This document shows positions 1 through 13,268 of a stretch of 64,000 nt of DNA, one piece after another. The stretch's first letter is position 1; the number at the start of each line of letters is the position of its first letter. The position numbers and the translations under genes are program-made. The stretch comes from Psilocybe azurescens (taxonomy: Eukaryota > Basidiomycota > Agaricomycetes > Agaricales > Agrocybaceae), in assembly GCA_023853785.1 (NCBI GenBank), contig JAJIRX010000567.1, forward strand, positions 186,001 to 250,000, read 5' to 3'. Under the pieces are notes generated by a model that was given only the letters and a program-made list of their open reading frames with translations, had not been told where the DNA came from and did no database searches.

Positions 1-3000
1 TTTTCCTACAGAATCTGGTGGCCTCGACCTCATAGACTCTAGAGCAATATTTGTGAATGTCCGGCCTGAGTGCTCGATAATCGCTTGGCCGGAAGAACCA
101 GCTTGGGCAAAATGGGTGCGAATTTCGAAAGTCCTAAATTTTGCCTAAATTTGTGTTAGTAATAGTGCCATTATTGTACTCATTGGTTTCTTAGATACCT
201 TGTCGTACTCGTATCTGCTAATGTTGCCTCAACTTTTCTCCAAATATTTGTGCTTCGCAAACCAAATTGCAAGGCCTCAGCGCTTGGCAGACTGAATGGT
301 GTGTTGCTAGACTATGTCTGCGTCACATATGAAGGGAAAATTCTCAAGCGTATGTACGCTAGTCGTTTTATGTCTGACTCGGTATTCATGCTGTGGGCCC
401 TTGGCATACCAATTCGAAGGCTCGGCCGGCCTCTGATAAAGATTGTAGGTGGGTGCTGTGCGCAACGCGCATTGCGTAATATTTTAGATTTTTTCCCCAC
501 GGACGGGCATGGCGAACGGCCTTTGCAACGCAGCCTTGTCGAGTCATTTCACGCTCGTTCACATAGCTTCCCAGTGTATATCAGTTGACTCCAGCTACAC
601 CGAACGCGCATGAGAATGCGTAGGCGAGTCAGCTCAGCCAAGATCCCGACGCACGGCCGTACCCACGATGAACATATCTCCTCTGCGGTCTTCTGCGGCG
701 TCTGTCTCCTCTGACATGCATGCGCAAATGCCACGCATCCACGTCTCTCTGGAGATGTGAATTCCAGAATTCGAATGTTCTTCCAAGATTTTCTCTAATT
801 TGGCCTGGTACTGTGGACGCCGAGCTGAACTGACTCGGAAATTCCGAAATACACTTGTAGTCACGTACGGCACCAGGCAAGCTAGACGTCTGGATCCAGA
901 ACCGTGCTTGCGCTCACGCGAATGATATTGGATCTGAAAACGTTTCTTCATACATATGATGGGCTAAAAATGACCTTAATGCTCTGGTCTGACAGTTCAA
1001 CGGTCAAGTGCGCACTCTTGACACCAGTGAGGGTCACGGTTTCCAGCTCCGGCACAAAGGAAGAATTAACCTCCTTGATGTGGGCTCTGGCCACGACTCA
1101 CTATATCGTTCTGCATAAATGAAGCATGAAGGTACCATCAAAGGTCTCAGCATTGACTCGATGAAAATATCAACCTACTTGAAAGAATTCAAACGCTTTC
1201 TGTACTCTCACTGCGGTTGGCCTAGGCTTCCCTTCTGGATGACATGGATCTACTAGGCGCGCCTGACTAACTCTGATATAGGATAGATTGTACTTCTCCG
1301 TTTTAATACTATGTACGCTTAGGCTTGGGCTAGGATCTTACAAGCGCTGTGGCGAAGTGCAACGGGCAGCGTGCCTTCACCTTTCGGGTTATACCGAGGA
1401 AAGATATCTGACAAACGATGTAGCTCGATTATGTGTATGACATTACGCTTGTGAAGATATTTAATAAAGTGGTTTAACGCTCAAGTGAACGTTATTCATT
1501 GTTTGTTTTTTGTTTTTTTTTTAAAAAATTCTGTTTATTATCGTGCTACAAGCAGACGAAGTGCTAAGACGTGCGGGCGTAGAAGTACATCACTCTACGC
1601 TATTGTATTTACTAAGACTCAAATCATTGAGAGCAGCGAACTTGTATATCTAAGGGTCCATTTTGGGGTACAGGAGTTATTCATTGTTTCTATGGGCTCA
1701 AGACTGACAAAGTTGTTATCTCCGTGTCCAGGGTCAATAACCAGTGGTGAGTGCCCCTTGTTTTGGACGTTATTATTCATGTAGCTCACTTCCACTCTCA
1801 GATTTGTTTCGGGATGAAACGACTTGGTCAGCTTTCCGAGCCCATTGAGGAGTAAGCAAAACTATTATGTCTACGACTTTTCAATTCTTCTTGTAATGCC
1901 CAAATGAGTAAGCAACACCATTAACAATCTCTATCCTGATATCCGAAGTATGCTCACTACTTAAAATGCCTTAGCTCGCGCACCCGATATCTCCAAATGG
2001 TAACCCACCTGCCTCGTTAATTGGTTATTCATCAAACGCCAAAGTGCCAATTCAGCCTTCGGGAATCAATAATCTGGAGTAACGACCCATGCAATAAGCT
2101 ACTTTCCGTAGTGTGCACCATATTATAAAGCGAGCAGAGCGCTCACTGGATATCTGCGGCTGTGTCTCTCTGTTTACCTTAGCCAGCCTCTGCCGCTCCT
2201 CCAAGCACCGTGCAATCGGGCGGCTTGGAACAGCTTTATAAACGCTACGAACCACCATTTAATCGAGTTGATGAAGTTATACCGGACATGGGTACGCCGC
2301 TATACTACATTGGTCAGTCCTGACCGTCTCGTATCAAACCGCAGCTCATTTTGTAACAGTGGGCTGTGCCCAATGCTTTCCAGTGGTTCATCAATGCGTA
2401 TGATAGTATGTATGAGCAAATAATGTCTTACTACGTTACTGTTAATAAAGCGCAGACTCCAAGACAGCTTTAAACATAGAGCTCTGACGACTATGTCCAA
2501 CGATACAAATTTACCCTCAATGACGCAGTACCTACGGCCCACGGCAAGTCATCCGCAAGCCTGCCATATTCGGAAGCGCGCATCATTGAGTGCGTAAAGG
2601 TGATTGGTACGTCATGATCGTATTTTGCTTGCGTCAGCGGAGCGACATAATCGCTTTCTGAATTCTTGGGGCAAATTCATCATAACGAACTAGCTCGGCT
2701 GTTTACTTATTACTATACGTTCTACACGTACGTGTTTGTGCAGCTTTTACTAGTATAGAGACTCTGGGAGCTCTCCTGCTAATTGTTAATCCCCAGATGC
2801 GTGCTCCTCAGTTCCCACTTTCCATCATACATCAACTTCGCCAGTCCTTGGATCCTTCACTGGCAGTACTACTCCAGAGTTCGCCCTTACAAGGATTTCT
2901 CTTGTCCATCTGCGACCAGTGGTTTTCGGAGGCTTGTCTGTATCCGAATTCTATCTCTGCTTTGGCTTCGTCAGTCTTCCAATCATGGGGATGCTCTGTG

Positions 3001-6000
3001 CTGCACTTGTGTCAGATAATGGATGACCACGATAGGTCAGAGAACGCGAGCTGTTCTACATATGTTTAGAGCGTTTGGACACTATTTATGGTCTGGATTA
3101 AAGAAGCATTCGAGGAATAGGTAGGTGTGCTAGCTCATTCCGACACTTCCGGGACGCTCTATCGATGTAGCTAGCGCCATTAAAGCAACTTTGATGATAC
3201 TTCCGCCCCCTTGGAATCTTAACTGTTGAGGTATATTACCCAATCGAGCCTAAATTCAGTCAAGAAATTACGAACACATGTGTCGTAATGACAGTGGGGG
3301 GATTGTCACCTCGAAATCATCTGCTGGTATGCAGCCATCGTTGTCGACATCATCTGTGCATGACTATTTCGTTTCAGCGAATGCGGGAGAAGCGGTAACT
3401 TGTTGAATGTGCATATGTGTCACTTGGAGCTTTCGCCGACGACCTTCTCCTCTTTGGCATATTAGGGATCGACCCTACTTCTGCCAAGACACTCTCCACA
3501 CTATACAGATGGGATTCCCGCTCTCTCTCCAAGTCTCATTTCGACGGATATCACTCCACTAGGCTCTCGGTCGCGAACTAGAGAGAAAACATACAGTCGG
3601 GTGGCCCATTTAGACTCGACATGCTGTCTTCTAATGATTGAACTGATCATTGGACTGCTGCGCAATAAGGTAGGGAGCGGGTGTAGGACGATACCGATAC
3701 ATCCACTTCGAGAGAAGGGTAAACTGTATTACTCTGACATTTCAAATTTTCGGTTAAGGAATTTTATTTCTTTTCCTATGGGTTTCTCTGAATATTTCTC
3801 TGCATCGTGTTGTACAGTCTCTGTACACTTTTGTGATTATCCGCCAGAGATCCACGTAGTCGTCTTACCATGCGTTGGGGACTGGCATTTATGTAGGGGT
3901 GTCATACAGCCCCATCGGTCATTTTCAACATGCGCGTGATAGTCGACAGTTCAAGTTGGCCTTTCCTGTTGGGGTGATTCGAGACGAGAGCGGGATGGTT
4001 GTACGTTCCTGGGCGGTGATACATGGGTGTTGCCGTCCGTTGTTCATGGTTTGAAGTATACTAGCTCAATTCGAGAAACAGGAAAGTCTACTCTGGTAGG
4101 CTCTGACTTTGCTGACTTTATTGAATCAGTGATACTAATGCGTTGCCAGATGCTACATCCTCGCATTCATTGTTATGGAGATTGTCTGCTCTTTTACTCC
4201 TTTATAGTATTGGGGTCTGACAGCACACTCGTGTTGCTTTATTTTTTAGGCATTAACTTATCTGAGGATGCTTATAGAGTGCATTAGCCTGTGGTACCCA
4301 ATTCAATTCAACCTCGAATACGTAGCAGGCACAGTTTATCGCGTCTGGCATCCAGGTATTAATATGTTTATTTCGGTCCGCCACATTGAGCGAACTTCAT
4401 CCGCAGATACTACTTATCTTTTAGGAGTTTTGAAGTAAGTGCCTTCAGGTATTAGGAAAGGCGCGATACATAAGCTACGATTTCTTATTTCTTATAATTG
4501 CCTGACAGTTGGACTGATCTTTCGCGTCCTTGCGTATTCACTCAGGGGGTATAGGCAGGCGTGATTTAAGGGTGGGTCAATCAATGTGGCTCTGTATACC
4601 CTTACAATGTTCCTTGAAAAGCATTGATTGGAATTAACGAGGTAAACGTAGAATCAACCACCCGAATTTCGCCTGAGCCAGAACCAGATGCCTCACAGTG
4701 GTTCTCAGACTTCTGCAAGATTCGCAATGGATCTCTAAGAGGTACGTTCCAGCGCTTCTAATGCAATTACTAAGTATAAAGGATATCAATATTATTATTA
4801 GACTCAATCCGCCAGCGTTGACGAACTCATATTTGGACGAGTTTGCAGTGGTTTGCTTCACTGGCGGACCATTTCAGTAATCCTTCTACCTGAGACTTAG
4901 GCACCCAGAGGAGATTAATCCTGTAAGTTAAATGACAGGTAGCAGCTAGGATGCAAAATCAAGTACCTGAACCGGGTCCCCGAGATGTCAAACCGTCCTC
5001 AATCCCTCTACCCGCATGCGAGCCGCGCGACGCGCCTGTGGCTTATTCGAGCGAAACTGAACCCGTAAGATACCACTCCGAGTCTCTCTGACTTATCTGT
5101 GAATATAACAACTTAAAAGACAAAACCCGATGCTTCATGCGAAGGAAACAAAAAGTTGAACTTCGAGTTCAAATAAAGAAACCTCTTGGAAACCTTCATA
5201 TTGATCTAGATTCAAAAGGCTATGCAGGGTATAAGCCAGCCACACCATAGAATCTCGACAAAGGAGCATCCTTATTCCAAAATAATTCAGGTTGGACCTG
5301 TCTTTGAAGATGGCGACGACATAAACAACACTGGAAGTGCAGCCCAGGCCTACACGACTCGGGCCGTGCTCCCATTGCCCCTCTTTTTAGTCCAAATGCG
5401 GAAACTCTTTCTTTTCCGGAAGGTTTGATCAAAAAACTTCTTGTCTCCCAACCATGACCTGCCCTACGCGTTCTAGATTCCTAGAGCACGCACAAGTATA
5501 TACTCCCCGCTATTGCTCGCCCTCATTGCTATATGGCTGCCACAAAGATACAACATGCGCAGGTGAAGCTCGCATCCTGATTGATCCAATTTTCGAACCG
5601 ACAGTACATATATGAGAAGATCTGAACCATGGCGAACCTCGTTCGAGGTTGCAACAAGATTTCGATCTATAAATCTCATGAAAATTGGCAGGGTCAGGGC
5701 ATTAGAGTAACGAGAAGACTCAGGACTGGCTCAGTTTTCTTTAGTGATTCGCTTTTGTGCATACGGGTCGGAAGCTGACCTCTAGCTTTATGGACCTGAT
5801 CAAGGCCCAATGACTGTCTCCTGAATGGACAAAAATACAAAAGTCGTCACTTTTCACGAGCCCTATGAATCACGCTTGCAACTTCCGCTTGTTTTTTCTC
5901 CGATGACAACCAATCATTTTTCACTCGAAGCCACCTGTCGCTCGACTTCTTATTAGATCCGTATATGTACTCGAGGATCTATCCGACCTCTCGCGCGTCT

Positions 6001-7008
6001 CTACATTCTTTCCAGAGAATTCATGCTCCATTCTGGGCCGTTATTTGCTATTCAAAGTGATCCATCCCAGATCTGGAGGAAATCTTGCTGGAGTACTCGT
6101 TTATCTAGTTCACCACGCAATCTGACTTATGTTTCTTCGCAAGATTTACAAGTGGAGGGTACACGATGTCATTTTTATATTTTTAGCATATATAATTGAC
6201 TTTTTTCTAATGAATCCTAGCAACTTTCAGCTCCACCTACACCTCGTTACAGTTTTCCATACACCGAAAGATAACTTACAAAGCGCAGAGGACAGAACAA
6301 AAACCAGTTGCATGAATCCTCCCGGGACCGAGCGCAAGTCCGCTTGTTAAAGTCTTACTTGTTATTATTCGGTGCACAAGTTTAACTGTTGGCGGATACA
6401 GTGAAGCTTCTCCATGAGGCATGTCACTAGCAAAAAAAAACCTGTGCTGTTGTACTGAGATTTGGTGTGTATTGCTAACAAATTGCAGACAGATCGAAAT
6501 CGACATCGAGGCAAATAAAAACCACATTTAAATTATTGTACCAGCTTGCTTATTAGGTCGAATCGGCAAACAAATGTCTCGATACGCCTTAGCGCATTCC
6601 TCAGGCTTGACATGGCGGGGTTTGCCTCATTAGATTTAGACGGAGTCCAAAATTATATTAGGTGACCATATTTTAAGGTTGTCCGCTTGACCTTGCAATC
6701 ATGCACATGGTGAAAGAAATGACGGCGCGCCATCTTTCTTTGGCCACGATAGCTCTTGGGGATAAATGCGACGAACATGTCAAGTCCAGACAGCGTCCAT
6801 ATTATTACCAGTCTTCTTCTGCTTTGCTGAACGCACTACGTTCAGGGGGGAGAATGCCACCTTGTCCAAGAACGAATGTTCGATATTCTGTCACCGCTTC
6901 AGGTCTACCTACAACCAACTCTGCAACAATTCTATCGCGATCTGTGCGAAGTCTTCCTGAGAAGACGTCCGACGGCCCCATACATGTCCCCTATAACGTT
7001 TGTGAGTC
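1..7008. other. No recognisable gene
   Basis: Only short ORFs (at most about 112 codons) occur on either strand, none with a domain I can name, and no series of exons with consistent splice phase could be assembled. A leucine-rich ORF at 2797-3069 (+) and one at 634-951 (-) look faintly protein-like but have no recognisable motif. No terminal repeats or tandem arrays stand out. The stretch reads as decayed intergenic DNA. Unrecognised 5' exons of the coiled-coil gene at 7009 could lie in its last few hundred bases. Confidence 0.5.
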
Positions 7009-9684
7009 ATGTTCATTTGTATTTACGAGATGACGAAGCTGATGAACGATTTCTGCGTGTTAGATTGTCGTGGCTCTTCTTTTCATCGCCTATCCAAATA
7101 TTCTGTAGACCCCCGAGATGATCACAGCTCTGTGCCCCTGGCTCCCATCCTCGAATCGTCTGAAGAGATGCCACTGTCTCCATCAATACACGCTGGAAAT
7201 GACACGTGTGGGCTGAATCATGAGTCCATTAAAGCCGAGCTCTATCATGCCCTGTGTGCATTGCACATGGCTAGACAAATCATGGTTGAACAAATATCGG
7301 AGGAGAACGCTGTAGCCAACCAGGTTGCAAACTATGGCAAAGAAAATGAACGACTCGTCGAAGAAAACGGGATAAAAGCTATTGAACTCGAACGTGTAAG
7401 GCTCAACATGGAGCTTCTAACGAAGGAAGTCGACCGTTATCGCAAAGATCGCGATCATTTGATTGAAGAGAGCAAAAGTCGTCAAATCGTCCTTGATGAT
7501 TTGAAACGTAGCCTCAAAGACGCCGTGGATGCTATTTCGGTGAAGGAGGCACAGATCGAAGCATGTCGCAAAGATAACCAAAGACTCGTTGAGGAGAACA
7601 GCAAATTCCAAGAAAAACATCTCGACCTTCTGCACATCCATCAGAAAGCCATTGAATCGAATATCACCGAACAGGAACTTCTGGTTGGCAAGATTAACTC
7701 TTGTCGCAAAAACATTGACGAGCTTAATGAAGAAAACGAGACCTGCACAGAACATGTGCGCCTGGCAGATTTCAGGCTACAGGAAGCTCAGTCAACTGCT
7801 GCGTCGCTCAAGCGAGAGAAGGATGAATGGGAAACGCGACATGGGGAAGCTGCGAACGGCGTTATAGATCTTGCCGCTAAATTGCTTGCAACCGACCTTC
7901 AGCTTACTTCCGTGACTGAGAGCATGCGGCTTCAAGGGGAAGACCTGAACTGCAAGATCGTAGATGCAGAAAGGCAATTAGACAAGGAGAAGTCGCGCTT
8001 GTCTTCTTTGATTGGAGCAGAGAGGGCAAAAAATGATCGTCCAGATGCAGCTTGATGTCTGTCAAAAGCGATGCTCTCATGCATTGGCCAACAATATTAT
8101 CTTGCAGGCAGAGCTTGAGGCGACAAAGAACAAGCAAAGGAAATGCATTCTGCGCTCAAGGAAGCACATTCCGAGCTACAAATTTTAAGGGTGGACAACA
8201 AACGGCTGGACAATCGCATTGACGACGCGGAAAACATCGAACTGGTCCTTAAGTCGCAGCTTCAGCAATCTCGATCACATATTCTTTCTTTATCCGCCGA
8301 CAAAGACCGATTCAAGGAACAGCTGGATAAAATACAAACCAGGAAAAAGGAAACGCATTCCAAACTCAAGGATGCTCAATCTGATATTGAGTCGTTGCAT
8401 GAAGAAAATCATTCACTTACAGAGCGTGTTAAACGTCTACAACAAAGGAAGACCGAAACTAAGCGCGAGTTAGTCGAGGCCCAGGAGAACCAGCAGGAGA
8501 CGGCATCTAAGCTTCAGACATCCCAATCCCTGCAAAAAAATCTTGGAGGGAGAGAAAGAGAATCTAGAGCATCGTCTGGAGAAGATAAAACAGAAGAAAA
8601 CAGATTTACGATCGGAACTCGAGGACACAAAAACCAAGCTTGCGTCGGCGGAAATCGAAAAACGGATTTGGCGAAAAGAGGTGGACGTCATGCAACGTCA
8701 ACTGAGGATGTTGCAAAGGCATAACAGGTCTATGGATCATATAACGACTTTCCAGCTCGAGGTGCGCCAAGACTTGGCCAACAATCATATAAAACGCTGC
8801 AAAAATCATTCAGCATCGACAAAAAGCAACAAACTCATCAGCGACATCCAAAACCTCAATAGTGCTATCTCTCAGCACGCCAATGAAGTGGATTCTGTGT
8901 CCATATTCGCTCCCACTTTCCCGACCCAAACAACTAAGCGCGCAAAAACGGTTTTGGGTGATCTCCTTGTGTCAGTCATTCAAAAGCAAGCTGAAGAATT
9001 GATACTTCGCGGGTTCTCCGTTCTCATGCCAATGATCTTGAAATTATTTATGGTCGCCTGGTGCTCTGCAATTATAGACGGCCTCTATCCCAAGCGACGA
9101 AGCTTTTCCGACGTTTTGATTGCACTGGCAGCTGGGCCTCCGCCATGTACAAGCAGAGGTAAAGTCATGCATTCGTGAATGGTGATTATGCATACGCATA
9201 CTGATGTACATTTGAAACAGATTCTCAGCCATTAACATGCGGAGAGCCAGAAACAGTCATTTCCAAGTCTGTAGGCGGAGACTATTGTGTATGGGCAGAA
9301 GAAATGCTGGAAGACCTATCCACCATTCTGGAAGTCTGCGGATTATCCGTCAAACGTCGATGCGAGAAATACTTCACAGAAATATTTATATCCCTCTTGA
9401 AAGACGCATATAAAATCCGAACGTCCCTTGCTGAAAAAGATCTATGCGGTGGTCTAGAGATCTTAGTCATATCGTCCAACACGCCCTTCCAACCAAGTAC
9501 TATGTCGCCAAGTTGTCGAACTACAAAGCTTACAGACAAACGGATCACGAACAAAGAGCTGGTTGTTGGTACCGTTGGACTTGGCCTAGAGCTGAGCGAG
9601 GGGACGTCTGGGAAGAATGATTTGGATTCTGGTGTGGTTTTGAAGCCAACGGTTGTTATTAGCAGTGAATTAAGCATGTTTTAA
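7009..9684 (+). CDS. Coiled-coil protein, paralogue 1 (frameshifted)
   Basis: This long coiled-coil protein is followed by a conserved C-terminal domain; its function is unknown. Heptad-rich sequence with many E/K/L residues and repeated N-x-x-L-x-E-E-N patterns runs from about 7200 to 8720. The C-terminal part (about 8740-9684) matches the neighbouring paralogue at 10505, sharing LAEKD, GLGLE/GLGLQ and VLKP-type motifs. A clear intron lies at 9159-9220 (GTAAAG...AACAG). Three single-base shifts are needed to read through: near an A6 run at 8028-8033, near 8136-8138, and at an A7 run at 8534-8540. These could be sequence errors or real decay. The start is uncertain: the ATG at 7009 is simply the first in the open frame, and upstream exons are possible. 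I associate the C-terminal domain with uncharacterised Agaricomycete proteins, from memory only. Confidence 0.55.
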
Positions 9685-10504
9685 TGTTGTATTTTTCTGT
9701 GGTAACTTTTGTGTCCGCAGTCAAATTCCATAAAGTTCATATTCCACGACGAAGCTTGCACTATGGAAAAATATTCGTTTATCTCTCGCTGACACAGCGT
9801 TGAGCTGTGCTCTCTGACTTTCAATAGGATCGTTCTGCGATCGACCAGGAGCCATGACTCTTCCTGTCCTAGTTCTAGAGATATCCTGTAGAGTTGTAAG
9901 CTAGTGATGCTAATCCGACAAGCGACAGCCGTTACACCCAAATGGCGATATAAATACACTCTGGTATGTAGTTGCTCGGACTATATATGAAGCGGTGGGC
10001 CGTCAGGCTTACAAGAGTGTTCTTTTAAGCAGAAATTTGAACTAATTTATGAACTAATTTCATGTACATTGGGTACAGTGTATTTAATGTATGAATCCTC
10101 ACTGTTTTTGTTTTCCGGACTGTGTATGTAGTCGCGCTCATGGGCATTCAAAGATCTTCTGATCAAACCACTGAGGACCTTGTTGTGACGTCGGAGGGTG
10201 TTTGCCATTTGCACTTGTCTGAATAAAGACGGTCAATATTTTATGATATAAATTGTGTAGATTTCAACAACAGTATTTGTCATGGGTACTCGGCCGCGGC
10301 CTATAAAACGATGCCGGATGTATCTTCCTTGTGTACCTATCTGACCTTGAAACTGAGTCTCAAACTTATTACTTCCTGAGGCACCGTACCACGTGGGTCT
10401 TCGCTCTCTTACCAGTAGAACACCTCGAAAGAAGTGCGGGCGCTTATCTTTCCTTCTGCACGATTGAACAACCATGTTCACTGGCCCAATAGCAGCCTGA
10501 AGCA
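9685..10504. promoter_or_regulatory. Intergenic region with promoter of coiled-coil gene 2
   Basis: About 820 bases without a gene separate the two coiled-coil paralogues. A TATA-like CTATAAAA lies at 10301-10308, roughly 200 bases before the ATG at 10505, and is the best core-promoter candidate. Nothing else stands out. Confidence 0.3.
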
Positions 10505-13006
10505 ATGTTCAGCTCTGCATTCCGTCGCGCCTTAACCGTGGCTGTTCATTCGTCGTCTTCTACAGAACCCTCACATCATTCTACGGCCGACCCAATCAAC
10601 ATCGTCAAACAGTCCGAAACCAGCACTACAGAACTAGATGCTTTTGAAAGAACGCCCATTTATGGACCTCTATATGAAGAAGACAAAGGGGAGACAGGTG
10701 TATTGGGGTCGTCTGAGAGGTTAGGGAGCATTGAGTCGTTGTCATACAAAGCACTCCCAGATCTACCTCTATGTATGGATGCAGGCACGTCTTCCTCAGT
10801 GGACATTGAACACAGTCATCTTACCACCTCCATCGTGACAGAGACACTGACGGTAGAACACAAAATTCACAATTCGAATGACACTCGGACAGCTGCAGTT
10901 TTCCTGAGCATCTCTCAGATGCATGAATTACCGACTAGCAGCATACATTCTGATCTACCTCCATCTTACAACATAAAGAACCAAACCTTCGATACGACAT
11001 CGAATGGATCTTCCCAGCGTGATCGTGATCCTGTTGTCGAGACTCAATTATCAGACAGCAGTCCCAATGCAACTCCGTTAACTTCATCTTCCATCGTACT
11101 CGATAGTGTTGAAAGGGATAGCGTTTCATCTCACACCCCCTCCAATTCAGGCGCCTCACACTCGGACTCTCAGACCATTGAGGAAAAAAGACTATCTCAT
11201 CTGCCAAATTAGGGACACGAAAGAGCACATCATCCTTTTCTTCTTTCCTCCATAACATTGCGGTGAGTAATACCAACTCATCGACAGTACTGCCGCCTGC
11301 AGACCATGACAGCGAGGAAATGACAAGAAGACGTAAACGCACACCCAACACGCTTCCAATTCTGCAACCTATTGCCGAAACAAACCCATCGAATTTCACT
11401 TTCTCCGCGTCGCCGAAGTCATCTGGCTCTCCTTTAACCTCTAATATTCGGGGACCCGACACTTCGTTTGCGAGAAGGATGGAAGAGGCAGGGCGACTAA
11501 GACGATTGCAATCACAGAGTAATATCAAAGGGGATGCTCGAAAGACTACGTCCGCCTCAGACTCGCATGCTTCTGCGCAGAGCCCGTCCGTCGAACCACA
11601 AGTTCACCTCAAGTCGTATTCGGAAGGTGCGTGACATAAACTTTCTTCATCAAAGTTGCATATCGCTCTTCCGCTCACTGATACTTTACCAATCAACTTA
11701 GACGAAGCTAAAGCAGAAGGTCGCATGCTGCGAGATCTTCTCGATCGTACTCTTCGCGAGTTGAAAGACACAAGGGAGGAAGCAGAGCGGGTTACCGCAC
11801 AAATCACTTGGGAAAAGTCTCGCCTCGTGCAGGAGCTCAAGTCGAGCAACGACGATATCCTTAGTCTTCGAAAGGAAAGCGAGGCTCAAAGACATACAAT
11901 CATCGACCTTCGTTCGCAACTAAAGAAAAGTGAGACGGATCTCAATGTGCTCAAGAAAGAGAAGAGGATCTGGCAAGATCAGTTGGATGGGATGCACCAC
12001 AAGGTCGTCCATGCAGAGAGACGGATCAGGTGTTTGGATAACTTGACGCATTCGAAATTAGAGTCCAGAATGGAGGGTGCATTTGGGCCGACGAGACGCA
12101 GCACGAATGCGGCAGTGACGAAGGATGCAAGCGCTGAGGTAGTGGGAGCTGTGGTGGCCCTAAACGAGGAGATATTACAAACTTCCAACCTTCTGGTAGA
12201 GATTTTGGAGCGGACACATAATATAGGATCCAACGCCAATATTCTGCGAGCGAAGGCGGTGGTGGGGGACACGATAACGAGCATGATGCAGTCGCACAGG
12301 TCAAGCGGGAGCAATGGCTTCCGTTTTCTGCTGATGCAGGCAACGTTGGAAGCTTTTATGGTGCACTGGAGTACATATATTATCGAGGGATGGTATCCCA
12401 GACAACAATCCTTTGCCGACCTTCTCATTGACTTGTCCTCGCAGGCATTGAAGCCCGACCCTTGTGAGTTTCAATTATCTATACACTACCTTGCTGCTCT
12501 TACTTTCATCTCGCCTAACAGTACCGAATACCAAGGCTGAGTGCGGGAGAGTAAAGATCCTAGAAACGACCTCAAGTATGGCGGAAAAGTTCCCTGAATG
12601 GGTTTCCGACATCATCCAGGATCTGTGGAAGATTCTCTCAGCTGGGGGCCTCCGACTAAGACCAAATCGGTCTGATTTACTTACTTCGAAGTTGCTTATC
12701 ATCGTCAAGATGGCGTACGACGTTCGAACCGCCCTCGCCGAGAAGGATATCTGCGGACACCTTGATCTTGTGGTTATCAATCCCGATATCCCCTTTAGAG
12801 AAAAATGGATGGACCAAGCTCATCATAATGCGACGGGCCAAAGAAAATCTCCTACGTCCACGGAGACAGAACTTGTTGCTAGTACCAGCGGGCTAGGATT
12901 GCAATGTTTACCCGCCGATACCAATGGAGAAGCTTCCAAATCAACCCCCACCATGATCTTGAAGCCCAAAGTTGTTCTAACTCGTGTTCTCGAGGAGAGT
13001 TCATAA
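10505..13006 (+). CDS. Coiled-coil protein, paralogue 2
   Basis: Uncharacterised protein of about 789 residues in three exons: 10505-11626, 11702-12463 and 12522-13006. The introns start GTGCGT and GTGAGT and end TTAG and CAG. The N-terminal third is a Ser/Thr-rich, low-complexity and probably disordered region. A coiled coil follows (about 11702-12060). After it comes the conserved C-terminal domain with VALNEE, a hydrophobic segment ending in a WYP motif (about 12390), and a tail with LAEKD, GLGLQ and ILKPK motifs. The first exon needs one extra A at the A6 run 11184-11189 to stay in frame; with that correction the exon sum is a multiple of three. It lies head-to-tail with paralogue 1, so the pair looks like a tandem duplication. 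No enzymatic motif, signal peptide or membrane segment is visible. A cytoskeletal or scaffold role would be a guess. Confidence 0.65.
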
Positions 13007-13268
13007 CGATTAGAAGGGTCATATTATATTGAGCCCAATACACAATTTGGCTTCTTCGAACAAGATCAAGACGTCGATAACAAGCCATGTAAACACCTCG
13101 GACTATTGCATTTCGTATTCTCGTAGCACTACATAGTGGCATAATTTATGAACGCCATCTTCATCACTATAACATATTTATGTATATATTCCTTGAAACC
13201 ATTTTTTGGGTTCTTTGCATTCATCGCCACATAGTTCATGTACTCGGGTATAGTTTCATATGTGAGAG

